Assembly: GCA_023014485.1 (NCBI GenBank)
Contig: JAJOZX010000482.1
Location: 982,001 to 1,046,000 of the forward strand
Reading direction: 5' to 3'
DNA: 64,000 nt
DNA from: Bathynomus jamesi
Taxonomy: Eukaryota; Arthropoda; Malacostraca; Isopoda; Cirolanidae
Part shown: one piece after another, positions 34,755-46,390 of the stretch
Numbering within the stretch: position 1 is the first letter of the stretch
Layout: each line of letters starts with the position of its first letter
Translations under genes and position numbers: made by a program
The notes under the pieces: model-generated
Told to the model about the DNA's origin: nothing
Databases searched by the model: none
Seen by the model: only the letters and a program-made list of their open reading frames with translations

Positions 34755-35104
34755 AAACTAATTAATTATCAATTTAAAACTAAAGATAGAATTTCTAGAT
34801 CCAGAGGATCAATGTCATAATAGGCTACTATCCACAAATATGTTACACTCTATATCTATATATAACTGATATGCAAATATATCAGATCCAAAGAATCCAG
34901 TCAATTTCATTACGGTACCCATCAATACCAGTACCTTGCCAACCAAAAATAAGTCACAGTCCATATCAATTGCAGACCGTCACAATTTACAACCATATAC
35001 TTTACAATATATATACTTAGGAGGAAAAGTGTAGTTGTGGCTATAAAGACTGTACAGTAATGTAGAAATGTGTATGCACCCATTTTGGGTCTGCCATTTA
35101 AAGG

Positions 35105-35285
35105 TGTTTGTGAGGCAAGTGAAGATCATGAGTTTTTCAATACCTCACAGTACTAAGGGGGGCACCACTCAGCAGAGGAATCTCTTTAAATGGGGTGTGT
35201 AAGGACAGAGAGTATCCCCTAACCCAAGATGCTGCCTCCCTATATCCCACAACACCTGTGTTGAGCTGTGGGATCTATCACCCAA
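35105..35285 (+). repeat. Dispersed repeat R1, copy 3
   Basis: Carries the same ordered blocks as 12250-12425 (GGGGGGCACCACTCAGCAGA, ATCTCTTTAAATG, AGATGCTGCCTCCCTA) and is again followed by a short TA-rich tract at about 35288. Confidence 0.7.
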
Positions 35286-35961
35286 ATGCACATAATATAT
35301 ATATCATTTCCTGTGCAAATGTGGTTTTCGAGATAATGATATCTCGAAACCTACGCATTTGCACATGAAACGGATGGCAGATTCGTGCAAAATACCTCAA
35401 AATTGACCAGAAAAGTTTCTCATCATAAAAACAGACTGGGTGTAAAAACGAATAATTACCCGGGGCCAAATAAATTTTTCTGGGGCCAAACGCTTTTCAA
35501 ATGGGCCAAATTTGTGAAATTTGGCCCCAAATGAATCTGCCAACCCTTGGAGCCACCCAGATGGGCCGAAGGGCCCCTAGTGTGCCCACTATAAAATTTT
35601 TACCATGTTTATATCATCATAGGAGGGATTCCTACAAGCCAAAGCTTCTGCAGGTATCCTCACAAGGCTTAGTAGTACATCAGTCTACATTGTATAGTAA
35701 TCTACCTCAGCGTGACTAAGAGTTGACCAATTAACCTTGTAGTAATCAGCATTATCACAGTCATTGTCCAAGTCACTTAAACCCAAGTAACTATTATTAT
35801 TATTAAAATATGTAAGGCCTTTAACTAATACATCTGAAAAAACAATGCCATTCGCTAATTATTATAATTACAAACTTTTAAAATAAGAAAATTCAACATT
35901 CCAAGGAAAAACATGACGTCAACAACAACAAACCAAACAAGTACTCTAGGTTACTGATAAT

Positions 35962-37858
35962 TAGGGCAGTCAAAAGTTGACCGAAAAAATTAAGAAAGTT
36001 GACCTTACGAATTGAAAAAATTGACTTATAAAGTTGCCTTTACTTTCAATAATAAAAACGATACTTTAATTACTTATTCTTGCTCTTCTACATCAGTTGA
36101 CCGATTGTGGTAAATTATGAAGTATTTGCCGACATTTTCTGGCAAAAAATTGCGATCCTTACTTAATAATTTATTAAGCATGGAGAAAGATCTCTCTACA
36201 GCGGCAGTTGTTGGTTGACATTGCAAAAGCTGACCATAAACTGTTGGTGAGATTTCAGGTCTACTGAGGTTAATTATTTCACAAATACCGTTTGTCTTGA
36301 GTCTTGTTTCAATGTATTGTTTGACTGAACACATATCTTCGCGAAGGTTGATAGAAGAAATGGTTTCATATTCCTCTCTAATGGTGCAATCAGATGCTTC
36401 CATCCTAGTCACTAAGCTAGCAATCAAACTATAATTCATTTTGATTGACATTAGTTGCTTTGGCAGTTTTTCATTAGCAACACTCTCTTTAGCCTTCTGA
36501 ACAATGATTCCTTCATCTTCAAAATTTTCCACAATTGTCTTCACATTTGGAAAATTGTCTGCATAATAAAAAGCAGCGTTCAGCCAGCTTGCCCAACGTG
36601 TTACAATCGGTTCTGGAGGAGTTCCTATTTCAGCAAACAATTCCTTCCTTCTTTTGTTTTTAAGAGTAGAAGCCTTGACACATGCAATTAAAGTGTCAAC
36701 ATCACTATAAAATGCTCTTATTTGCATCGCACAATTATGTAACAGATGCGCAAGACATGTTACATGGAAAAGTCTTGGAAAAAGTTGCTTGAGTGTCGCT
36801 CCAGCTGACACCATGTAACGAGCTGCATCAGACAGAAGTAAACAGAAATTTCTCTTGGTATCTCGAATTCTTTTACAGTATCGTCAATCTTGTGTATGAC
36901 AGTTCGTGCATTAACATTTCCAAGAAGAACATCGCACCTGATTAAATATGTTTTCTTGGGAACATCAATAGATCCAGCAAGTATGTTCAAATATTTTGAG
37001 CCCCTTACTTCACTTTCATCAACAATTAGGAAAACTAATTTACCCTCTAGCAAATTTTTTATTCTACTTAACTCGCTTTCTGCCTGTTTCATTGCTATTG
37101 ATCTGCAAGTTGACACGCAAGGCACTGCTACACCTAATTCAGAGAACAATTGTTCCACATGAGGGTTGTTCAACTTATGAAGAGGTATGTTGGCTGACAG
37201 AAATGTAGTCACAAGTTTTTCCGAAAAATCTGAAGACTTGTACTTTAAAAGGGTTTGCGACTTTTCATTTCCCACATTTTGGTATATACCACGCTGGTGC
37301 TTTTGGGTAGAGCGATGTTTATCCACAAAAAAGGATTTGTCATGCTTGACCACAACACAACAAATCTGACAGTATAGCTCATTGTTTCCTGAACAAATGA
37401 ATTCATTAGGATATTTTGCAATTATAGCGCGCACTTTAGCAATAGAACTAACTGCAACTTTTGGCATTTTAAATATCTGAAATCAAAAGAAATCGAAATC
37501 AGTGAAATCACAAATCAGAAAAAATCACAAATCAAAAATGGTAACCAGTAACCACAATACATACAACACAACCACATCCAAAACAAGAACGGACATAACT
37601 GAAGACAAATACGAGCAGCGAAGTTGCCAGTTAACCAAAAAGATGCCAATTTTTAGTTATTTTAATTATTTATTCCAAAAAATTGACTTTATTTACCTCA
37701 TTGCTATTTTTTGACCTAACAGGTAAAAGTTGACTTTTGGTTGACCTATTAACTTTGGTAATATACCCCCTACAGGTGTTTTTATTGCATTTTCAGTCGT
37801 TTCAGCGAAAAGTGCCCCATAGGAAACAATTTGACTTTATTGACTTTTGACCGCCCTA
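35962..37858 (-). mobile_element. hAT element, CGGBP1-like type, 1.9 kb, perfect 8-bp target duplication
   Basis: The ends TAGGGCAGTCAAAAGTTGACC and the complement of ...TGACTTTTGACCGCCCTA are inverted repeats. Identical octamers CTGATAAT flank them at 35954-35961 and 37859-37866. Many extra TTGACTTT-type repeats lie just inside both ends and are possible binding sites. One transposase gene is on the minus strand. Confidence 0.95.
36074..37467 (-). pseudogene. CGGBP1-like hAT transposase with a single frameshift
   Basis: The ATG at 37467 opens a BED-related finger (CQICCVVVKHDKSFFVDKH...KHQ), like that of CGGBP1 and its transposon relatives. A FLIVDESE block holds the first catalytic acid. 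The frame changes near 36830 at the LLLSDAARYM motif that carries the second acid. The downstream frame (36074-36814) has CLAHLLHN, RWASWLNAAFYY and the dimerisation motif AAVERSFSMLNKLLS. One indel would account for the break. Expected length is about 450 aa. Related to but distinct from the copy at 8224-9099. Confidence 0.88.
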
Positions 37859-37869
37859 CTGATAATACA

Positions 37870-40100
37870 CGTCAGCATAGTTAATACGTGTACTGCATAG
37901 TTTTGGGGAATACTCTTGTGAAAATATCTGCGCTTCTAACTTTCCCCCACCCTTAGTGAGAGTCAAATAGATATACTGTATACGTTTTTAAAATGAGGGT
38001 GAATCAGACAATTTTTATTAAGTAATTTCAACGTACAAAATTTACTTTTATAAAAATATGTACTTGAATTTATAATTTCTTAATTAATTAATGTTCTTAA
38101 AAATTGCAATATTATAATCATACAACTCGGATGAAGGATATTTTTGCAGCCAATCAAAGATACTAGAGGTTGTTGACGTAATGACTCAACTGTAAATTAA
38201 AAACTAATGAGGTCAGGACGATAGCCTGACTATCCAAAATTCTTTGACTACCTCACTTCCAAAGTGGAATACATTCTATTCTATCTGACTCTCCTTTTGT
38301 TGAAATATTCATTTTAGATTATTTCAATGATTAGCACCACCTTTGGCTTTCCTCCCATTTCACTGACATTCCTGGTGAATGAGCTTAGAACTTTTCTATC
38401 CTGAATGTACTAGAGCAGATTGTACAGCACTCTAATCGTATCCCCGGTTAATATGAGCTTTATCGTACTCAGAATATCAAAAGCAAATATAATTATAAAA
38501 TATTAAGGCATAATTTTCTCATCATTTTCATATAAGTCACTATGCTCGCAGATGCGTCCTTACCAAATTATGTAGATTTAAATATTATGACATTTTTGCG
38601 ACATTTTTTTCCCACCCTCCCAATATTTGCCTGGTGACGTCATGAAAATATGATATATGAGCTAGGCTTGGGCTATTTTTTTGCTACTCTGCGACTTAAT
38701 TAGGTGGATGTTTTCTGCTCTGGCTATTTTTGTTTTTGTAATTGGATTCAGTTTGGTCGTGTTTGTGATAGAATTATGACATGCTGTTCGTGTGGTTTCT
38801 GACTTTGAGAACTTGATTCGTCATGTGCCCTAGATGAAGAGAAAGCATTGGATGTTTTTATCAATTACGGCGTTATTCTCTCATCCTTAACTTGCCAAAA
38901 ATGTGACAGTGAGTGCCTAATACAAAAAGATCAGAAGATATTTAGGTGAAATAACCAATATTAACCGGTTCGGCCAACTGAATGCCCTTGATGATTGGTT
39001 AGGTTAAGTAATGATATTTTCGTTAGTTTTAGGGTTAGGTTAGGTAAGGTTAGGTTAATACCAAAATACATTTTTCGAGTAATATTTGATGTGTTTTGCT
39101 TAGATTTTGACCTCCATTTCCCTTGAAAATGAGCCAAACTTCAAAGTACTATAACTTTGTTGGATCTCATTTCCGAGGGAAATGGAGGTCAGATTTGAAC
39201 AAATCACATCAAATACTACTAGAAAAATGTATTTTGGTGTGTAAAATGACTGAGTTACTCAATATACATAATTACCGTATCCCCGATCGCCTTGGAGATA
39301 GGTTCAACATTTAGGATTTATTTCTGACAACTCATCCTCCTTCTTTGTCAAACGTTTTTCTCTGTTTTTCTCCTCTGATCACAATTTCATATCTGTTTCT
39401 TGTCGTATCACTCCAGTTCCGCCTTTGGACTCTCCCAAGAGGCGCTTTGGCGCCGCCAATTGGGGAGCCTTTAGGCAGTACTTCTCTGGTTTCCCATGGA
39501 AAGAGAGAGAGAAGGTCTTTTATCAGCCCTCCTTTGGCTTCTTCATGCGACCTACGGTTTACAATTGAGACTCTAACCCTATTCCCTTCTTCTCTTTCCC
39601 ATATACCTCTCTACCTCTATATACTTCTTCTTGTACATAATAAATAAATAAAAATTTCTTTCAAATAATTCATGGTGTACATTATAAATTAGATTAAGGA
39701 GGTTAATATTCATACTAGCCTTTATTTTCCGCTGTCTCCTGATGCATAATTGAATACAGGAGATAAGTGTATGTATGGTGTGAATGAACTCTGAAGCAAT
39801 TCTCTTCATTATACTTTTTCCTACTTTCCTATGAATCTTCTTTCACCACTACTTTCTGTCAGCAGTTGCTGGCGGAGGAGGGGAAGAACCTTGTCTGTTC
39901 TATACTTTATTATCAGCCTACTATTCCTGTGTAAAAGCTTTACTCGTCTATAAGTGTAAGCATGGTAAAAGTTTTCAGCATTATTTATTTTCATTTGCTA
40001 TTTCTATTTTTTCTACTTCTTCTTGGGCTAACCTTAAGTGGATATTAGGGTCTTTGTTCACCTGGAACTCCGTAATACCGCATTCATGGTCACTCACACC
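37870..40100. other. No gene; older repeats and one foldback
   Basis: Contains the fragment at 38660-38890 (partner of 33804-33985), a TTAGG-like short run at about 39030-39055 and the inverted repeat at 39060-39237. The short open frames here show no motif. Confidence 0.45.
39060..39237. repeat. Inverted repeat with ~62-bp arms
   Basis: The left arm (about 39062-39125, CCAAAATACATTTTTCGAGT...) is the imperfect complement of 39173-39237 (...GAAAAATGTATTTTGG), with a spacer of about 48 bp. A foldback or MITE remnant without coding capacity. Confidence 0.8.
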
Positions 40101-40290
40101 TGCCAGGTAGACTATAGTGGTTAAGCTGTTTGTTAATTTCAAGGTTCTGGGATCGACTCTCGGCTCGGACTTCATGTAGTTTTCAATGATAAAGGTGCCT
40201 CTCTAGATCTTCACTGCGGGATAGCGGTTCGATCCCCATCTACAGTAAAGGCTGCGAGTTCGAACCTGGCGCCGGACTTTGTTTCATTAA
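40100..40290 (+). repeat. tRNA-like SINE fragment(s)
   Basis: TATAGTGGTTAAGC (A-box-like) is followed at about 40 bp by GGGATCGACTC (B-box-like), with no matching acceptor stem. A second B-box-like GAGTTCGAACC is at about 40257. Read as SINE heads rather than tRNA genes. Confidence 0.5.
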
Positions 40291-40299
40291 ATGCTCTGA

Positions 40300-41520
40300 A
40301 TCCTGTATTGGAGTATTTTCGGATCTTCCTCGATATAGGCGTGCTTTTTAACTTTGAAGAGAATTCAATTTTTTTCGCGCAGTACCATGGTGAATGACAG
40401 ACTGTCTGTTTTAGCAATGATATCCGTGAAAAAAACAATATAGGGCTCTGGGTTGATTGCCTGATACCCTCATCCGTTGGAAATTTCCAGCAGACTTCAG
40501 TGGAGAGTTAACGTCATAAGCCCTATGTTTTTTCTTTAGAGAGAGTTATGTATGTGTAGGTCTTTAAAGGACCTCTTTATGTTTAATTGTTTTCGGTAAC
40601 TCTAGCGTTGGGATTTTAGATGCCTATATGTGAACGAAAGAAAGTGTCCCACCTTGTTTTCGATGGGGCTTAGTTTGCTTCGATGTAGGGCGTGACAGTC
40701 TTCTTCGATGTAGGGCCGTTACGATGGAGCCTACACTGCGAGTTGACACTTTGTTACTAATATAGGCAGTCATTAATTAAACACCTGAAGGTATAGGCCT
40801 ATCCTTTTTATAGTTATTAGGTTTTATATTATAAGGAATTCACTCAGAACTTTAGGGAAGACGAAGCACATTTTCCCTGTTTAAAGCGTTCGCTGCAACA
40901 TAAAGAGCTCCGAGCCAGCGCCGCTATAATATAATCTTCGTATTTTAGTATAAATTGCTGATTTGGCAAAGGTTGTTGACCCTTGCCTTAATGTAATCTC
41001 ATGAGTTAGCAATGGAAAATTTTGATCACGTGAAATAATAAATGTTTTTCGTGGTTATGCGGGCCCGACGCCTACATACGGGTTCTATGTATGTATGGCA
41101 ATCATTTCATTCCCATTAGGCTATGTCGCCAATCCCGAGGCAATTTTGTTGATGTTTAATTCAATTAATTAATAATTTATATTTAATTATGAAATAAAGG
41201 TATCACATACGATACCATGTTGTAAGCGCGTATAGTTTTTCCATAATATCCATTGAAAATAAAATTATAACAGAAATGAAGGATTTTAATGAAAAGTAAT
41301 AAACCATTTTGCTACATCGAAGAGCCGACGCACCGATTTTATTTCAAGTAATACTACCATCACCACCTCAGCCATCCCTACCGCCACCACTACCACCCCC
41401 ATCATCCCTTCTACCACCACCACTACTACCATGCCCTGGAAATCCGTGGACATCAACTCATACCTGAGGTAGGTCAAATTTGTGTACCTTACTGTTGTGT
41501 GAAGCTCGCAGTCCCTCCAT
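40300..41520. other. No gene recognised; (CCA)-rich stretch at 41345-41430
   Basis: A low-complexity CCA/CCT trinucleotide-rich segment lies at about 41345-41430. Frames through it are repeats of one or two residues. Nothing else was recognised. Confidence 0.4.
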
Positions 41521-41542
41521 TTTATTTTATCACGAGCCGCCA

Positions 41543-41544
<2 letters not shown>

Positions 41545-41594
<50 letters not shown>
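41545..41594. repeat. (TA)n microsatellite
   Basis: A TA run of about 48 bp with one TT interruption. Confidence 0.9.
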
Positions 41595-42060
41595 GTTCGG
41601 TGAACTGTATGGGCGATGAATTGTGTTGCGGTGAAATGTATGAGCGATGAATTGTGGGCAGTGAATTGTGGGCGATTAACTTTCCTAGACCCCTATCAAA
41701 CAACACTCTTACAGTAGCTTCTCCATCATTACCAATTAATAATGCTGCAGCTGTTTACAATAACTCCCCATTTACTCTTACTCCCTTTCATAGCAGTGGC
41801 ATGTGCCACTGATGTCTCTACTTCTGGGGTAGGCCTGTTAGGACTGTTTTCACAGAATAATGGCTGATGCCGGCTATGGCATTTTTTTGCACAAAATTTT
41901 AAATTTAAAACCTTGCTCTGTGACCTTTCAAAATACATTTAAAACATGCTGTGGACTTAGTTACCCTGTCCTTTCTCTCCTCAACAGGTAAAGCCTCAGC
42001 CACTTCACATTTATATGACTTGTGGTTGCCTTTGCAAATATGCATTCCTTGATTCCCTTT

Positions 42061-43476
42061 AATTTATTCTTAGAGGATGCATGTAGAGCTGACACTATGC
42101 CTTGGCTATCTGAAATTTAGTAGTGACAGATTAGTGCCTCTGTTAGCTTTATACTTTACAGGTTTACTCATACATGGTGTTTTGGTGCCAGTATTAAAAG
42201 ATAAAAAGGGTAAAATCAACAGTAAAGATAATTATAAGCCTTGGCCAGTAGTATCATGTCTAAGGTGTTTGAATATATACTCATTAATAGACTTGAATGT
42301 TACCTGTATATTAGTTATAACCAATTTGGTTTCAAAAAGAAACTCAGTACTGATATGTGTGTGTATGCCTTGAAGGAAATGTAATGTATTTTTGTGTTTC
42401 CTGGATGCCTCTAAAGCATTTGATCGTGTTAATCATGACAAATTATTCATGAAACTTGTGAATCGTAATGTACCTGGTTACATGGTCCGTATATTAATAT
42501 TCTGGTATAATCACCAGACAATGATTGTAAGATGGGTGGGGTTAATTCAGAGCCATTCTCTGTGACCAATGGTGTCAGGCAGGGAGGGCTACTGTCCCTC
42601 TATTTATACAATGTTTATATGGATAATCTATCTGTTGTGCTGAACACCTGTAAAATAGGCTGCTATATTGGTACAATGATTGTTAATCATCTGATGTATG
42701 CAGATGATCTAGTTCTTATTTCTCCATCTGTAAAAGGGCTCAGCACACTTTTGAAGGTGTGTGAAAGGTATGGGCAGGATAACGACATAAAATATAATCC
42801 TGATAAAAGTCATGCTATGATTATGAGGACCAAGGCTTACAATGATATAAAATTTCCTTAATTTCAATTGAATGGCATGGTGCTGTCAGAAGTAACCCAG
42901 ACTAAGTATCTTGGCCACATACTAACGGATAGTCTTTCAGTTGACTGTGATATTTTAAGGCAATGTAGACAATTATATGTTCAGGGAAATACTTTGGTTA
43001 GAAAATTTCATATGTGTACTTTAGATGTTAAGTTGATTTTGTCCAAAACTTTTTGTACTCGAATGTATACAGCTCATTTGTGGTGGAACTACAGGATGTA
43101 TGATATAATTTGAGGAAATTATATGTTGCATATATAATATTTTTAGGAGTTTATTAAGGACTCCAAGATTTGTAAATGGTGCTCCTTCCAGTGTCAGTAA
43201 AGTATGCTGTTTGTAGTCAATAAGGTGCCTAACTGTGCCAGTGTCATTCGCAATTTTGTATTTAGATTTATCATTAGGCTTGGTGAGTCAATCAATAAGA
43301 TAATAGAAACCATGGTTAGTGGACTGGACTCCGATATATTTTATAAATCTGAAATCTGGAAGCATTCACTGTCCTACTTAGTCAGTGCTCCAGACAACTA
43401 TCTCTTAATCTTCTATGGACCTCTTGTATAATGTTTGTACCTGTTGAGTCTGAAATAAAGTGTTTGTTTGTTTGTT
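42061..43476 (+). mobile_element. 5'-truncated LINE inserted in BEL gag, (TTTG)n tail, 9-bp target duplication
   Basis: Reverse transcriptase blocks in order: VLVPVLKDKKGKINSKDNY, FLDASKAFDRVNH (in frame near 42395), GVRQGG, MYADDLVLISPS, then NPDKSHAM and YLGHILTDS. The 3' end has AATAAA at about 43453 and GTTTGTTTGTTTG. Target duplications ATTCCCTTT (42052-42060) and ATTCCTTTT (43477-43485) differ by one base. The BEL reading resumes across it. Frameshifts near 42210-42400 and 42530 and a stop near 42860 inactivate it. Confidence 0.88.
42077..43431 (+). pseudogene. LINE reverse transcriptase fragment
   Basis: The catalytic YADD box is intact in the 42532-42861 frame, and DASKAFD, holding the first catalytic acid, is at about 42405. 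The endonuclease is missing. The C-terminal block (GESINKIIETMVSGLDSDIF, 43204-43431) matches the tail common to this LINE group. Exact clade uncertain (RTE-, CR1- or L2-like). Confidence 0.8.
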
Positions 43477-43666
43477 ATTCCTTTTTGTAGAAACTTTGAT
43501 TTGCCTGCCTTTGTCCCTTGTTTAATATCCAACTGTGCAAACTCATTTCCCTCTCATCTTGTTAATTCTGTGCCTAAGAGGCTTAACATCTGCTGAAGGG
43601 GGATGTACACGTGTTCTGTAGAGTGTCCCATACTTAATTCAAGCAAAATTGAGCTAGGCAATTTAG

Positions 43667-43891
43667 CAGTGGCGGATCGTCGGTAGGCACTGCGGAACTG
43701 CAGTACCCCTAAATTTTTTATTTACAATTGAAATAATCAAGAACAATATAAGGATGAGCTCACTGAATAACTTTTTCAATAACTTTTGAAACTTTTATTC
43801 ATTGCTCAATGCTCATCCTTTTATTTCAGTAATTATTTCAACCTATTCTTAGAGACAGCACCCTAGAATTTTTATTCACGAGCCGCCACTG
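43667..43891. mobile_element. hAT-type MITE, 225 bp, in BEL gag
   Basis: Starts CAGTGGCGGATCGTC and ends CACGAGCCGCCACTG. Flanking CTAAATT motifs (complement strand) suggest a target duplication with a 3-bp offset, so it is imperfect. The BEL reading passes across it. The CAGTGGCGG start is shared with the 14247 hAT family, but the interior is not. Confidence 0.75.
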
Positions 43892-43997
43892 CTTGAATTT
43901 AGACTCCAGTATAGTAACCAACATTACACCATACCTTTCCATTCCTCCACCCAAGTTGTCCAAGGACATAGTTCTAACTTCAAATTCATCATATAAC

Positions 43998-44584
43998 CAT
44001 GGGCGCCCGCAGGATTTTTTCCAAGGGGGGGCAAAATTTAATGTATTAATAGGTAGGGACCGGAGCAAGCAAAAAACTTTTGACCCCTTAGGAACCAGCA
44101 GGTTAATTCTAAGCAAATTTAGTGTTACATTTTCTGTAATGGAAAATGCAAATATATATTGTATATACATACAATGCACATGATAACAATCATTTATTTT
44201 ATTTATAACAGAAACATGATAGAATGAAGAAAAAAGCACACTGAAGTAAATGTTGTACCTAATTTGAAAACGGTGTTTCGAGCATCACTTACACTGCTCA
44301 TTTGAATAGGAATTGTAGTCGTCTGCGGTCACTACCAAAATTATGAACAACCTTTTCCATAAAATCAGTTTTGTTGGAGTTGATTTTCTCCCGGTGAACA
44401 AATAAAAAGGTAGCAACCTTTTATCATGCACACAAATAAAAATTTTCACCCTTTAGGAGGCAGTTGGATACTTTTCAGCAAGTTTAGGATATAAATATCT
44501 TCTTAGAAAATATTTAATATATTTTCTTGGCATTTCCAGGGGGGGGCAAGCGCCCCCCCTTGCCCCTACCTGCGGGCGCCCATG
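43998..44584. mobile_element. Inverted-repeat element, 587 bp, perfect 8-bp target duplication, in BEL gag
   Basis: Termini CATGGGCGCCCGCAGG and its complement (16 bp), flanked by CATATAAC at 43990-43997 and 44585-44592. GC-rich ends, GGGGGG-rich inner sequence, no coding capacity. The CATG start is shared with the 29019 element, but the rest of the terminus is not. Confidence 0.93.
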
Positions 44585-45714
44585 CATATAACTGCCGTAA
44601 CTCCTTAACACTATTAGGATTATTAACAGGAGGTATAGCTAAAAGTTCGCGTAGGTGACTTTTAATTAAGATCTCTGGCTTACCAAACCGTTTCTTTAAT
44701 ATATCCCAAGCCACATCATAATTAGCCTTTATTAATGCTAATCCTGCTATTGTCTTTGCTGCCTCCTCTTCCAAGAGGGACTGCAAATAATTAAACTTCT
44801 CCACAGCACTTAATACTTGACTAGAATGAACTGCTGACTGAAAACTGTCTGCCCATCCTTGCCATTCATGAATACTCCCAGAAAATGTTTTTAGTACAAG
44901 CATCGATAATTGAACTGCAGATCTGTTAACCTTAACCGCACAAACACTGTTTGTTGAGGGCTGTGTTTCATTATTAGACCTGGTCTCTAACTGTACTGAA
45001 CTGCTGAACTCTTTTGCTCTGTGGCACGCTTTAATTATGTCATCAATAATCTCTTCAAAGTAACTTATTTAATTTTCCATTTCATCCTTTTCTAAAGAGC
45101 CTCAATTTTAACATTTACTTCGCTTAAAGCAACCTTTTTAGTTTCTAATATGGAAAGTTGCACAGTCACTAAGTTTAAATCCTTTTGCTCTATGACAAAA
45201 TCTATAGTGGCAATGACCTTTGTAATGAGACCTTTGTAGGCCCTTCTCTTTTTTCTAAACTTTTCAAAATTGAGCTGCACTCATCTTCAATGCAAACAAA
45301 CAACTGGGCTCAATGCCAAATGAGCTGAATTGGCGAAAATACTTAAACCAAACTGACCAAACTCAAATTTTGTCTTTTTTCAAATAAATGAATTGCCCGG
45401 TTGGGGTACTGACCAACCACCAGTCTGGAATATCAAATTTTCCACCCAAGTAACTGGCGCACTGAAGTCTGCAACCTTCGCCTACGAACAATAAAACCAA
45501 ATTTAGGCCAAAACAACGACAGACTAGCGGCCAAGTTTCGCAATGGGGCGACCAAACTTTCTACCCTGGGACCTTAACTCAAATTATGCTCAACCCATTC
45601 AGGCCTAACTTAGGCTACAATTTGCACAATCAGAACTTTGCCGAAAAATAGTCACTAACTCAGTCTTATGCTAGAATCCGATTACGAAGGATCATGTTAT
45701 TGTATTTATTTTGA

Positions 45715-45835
45715 TTGGGTTCAGAATCCCAGCTGAGCCTTGAACGGCCAAGCTCTGAGGGGCTACTTTAACTTATAACCCAAGTTAAGCTAGACTAAAA
45801 CAAACTTACGGACTTGAGGTCCATAACTGGAATAT
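45715..45835 (-). repeat. LTR-like ~115-bp repeat, copy 1
   Basis: Shares TTCAGAATCCCAGCTGAGCC, GAACGGCCAAGCTCTGA and ACTTACGGACTTG with 49528-49640 in the same orientation. It abuts the point where Gypsy coding similarity stops (45840) and the BEL leader begins, so it is probably part of an LTR. Confidence 0.7.
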
Positions 45836-46390
45836 TTTTAGTAAGTGAAAATAAACCTAAAAGAGGCTTATGGTCAGTAATTAGTTTGAATTCATGCCCC
45901 CATAGATAAAAATTAAATTTCTTTACTGCAAATACTAAAGCTAAGGCTTCACTTCAAGTTGTGCATATCGCCTTTCAGTTTCAGTTAGTATTCTAGAAAC
46001 AAAACAGATAGGCCTATCTACACCATCAATGTGGTGAGATAACACTGCCCCAATTCCATAAGAAGTGGTATCCGCTGAAACTATGAGAGGAAGTTTCGGA
46101 TCATAATGCACTCGGAGATTGGACTATAGTAGTACGTCCTTTGAAGCCTCAAGTGCTTCCTTTTGGGTTTTCTCTCATCTCCACTGTTCCCCAGATCGTA
46201 ATAACTTATTTAGGGGTTCAAGGAAAGTCGATACATAGGCAAAAAATTCCTATAAAAGTTTAGGAGACCTAAATAAGCTTGTAACTATGTGATGTTTTGT
46301 GGAGGTGTTGCATTTTTTATTCTTTCCAGTTTATCCACCGTTGGATGAATGCCTGAGGCATCTCTGCGGAACCCCAAATATGAAACCTCA

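Larger units (their letters stand above)
26636..35548 (-). mobile_element. Outermost decayed hAT (family A) hosting other insertions
   Basis: Left end CAGGGTTGCCAGAC at 26636 and right end ...CTGCCAACCCTT at 35548 are imperfect inverted repeats, followed inward on both sides by GGGGCCA-rich sequence. GGAGCCAC occurs at 26624-26631 and 35549-35556, but four extra bases separate the left octamer from the terminus, so the target duplication is tentative. Part of its transposase C-terminus is coded on the minus strand around 32904-32644 and continues at 26790-26705. Most of the gene is missing and the interval is filled by later insertions. Confidence 0.55.
41690..45835 (-). mobile_element. BEL/Pao LTR retrotransposon relic (leader, gag, start of protease)
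   Basis: On the minus strand from about 45290 down: gag with a DUF1759-like block (FSGSIHEWQGWADSFQSAV, 44514-44903), then LRQLYDEFEVRTMSL after a MITE, then SSILLELSMG after a second MITE. A CCHC-like region follows after a LINE (ACFKCFERSQ...CAKKCHSRHQPLFCE, 41729-42040). A protease-like ALLIGNDGEATVRVLFD ends near 41690, where the element is cut. The 45300-45835 part is leader/LTR. Stops are scattered. Pol is absent. Confidence 0.8.

Noticed and set aside
34540..39055. TTAGG-like runs near 34548-34562 and 39030-39055 as telomeric sequence
   Set aside because: Only a few degenerate units; not enough for a telomere or interstitial telomeric array.
41286..41477. Val-rich short protein
   Set aside because: Product of a low-complexity CCA-rich tract read in reverse.
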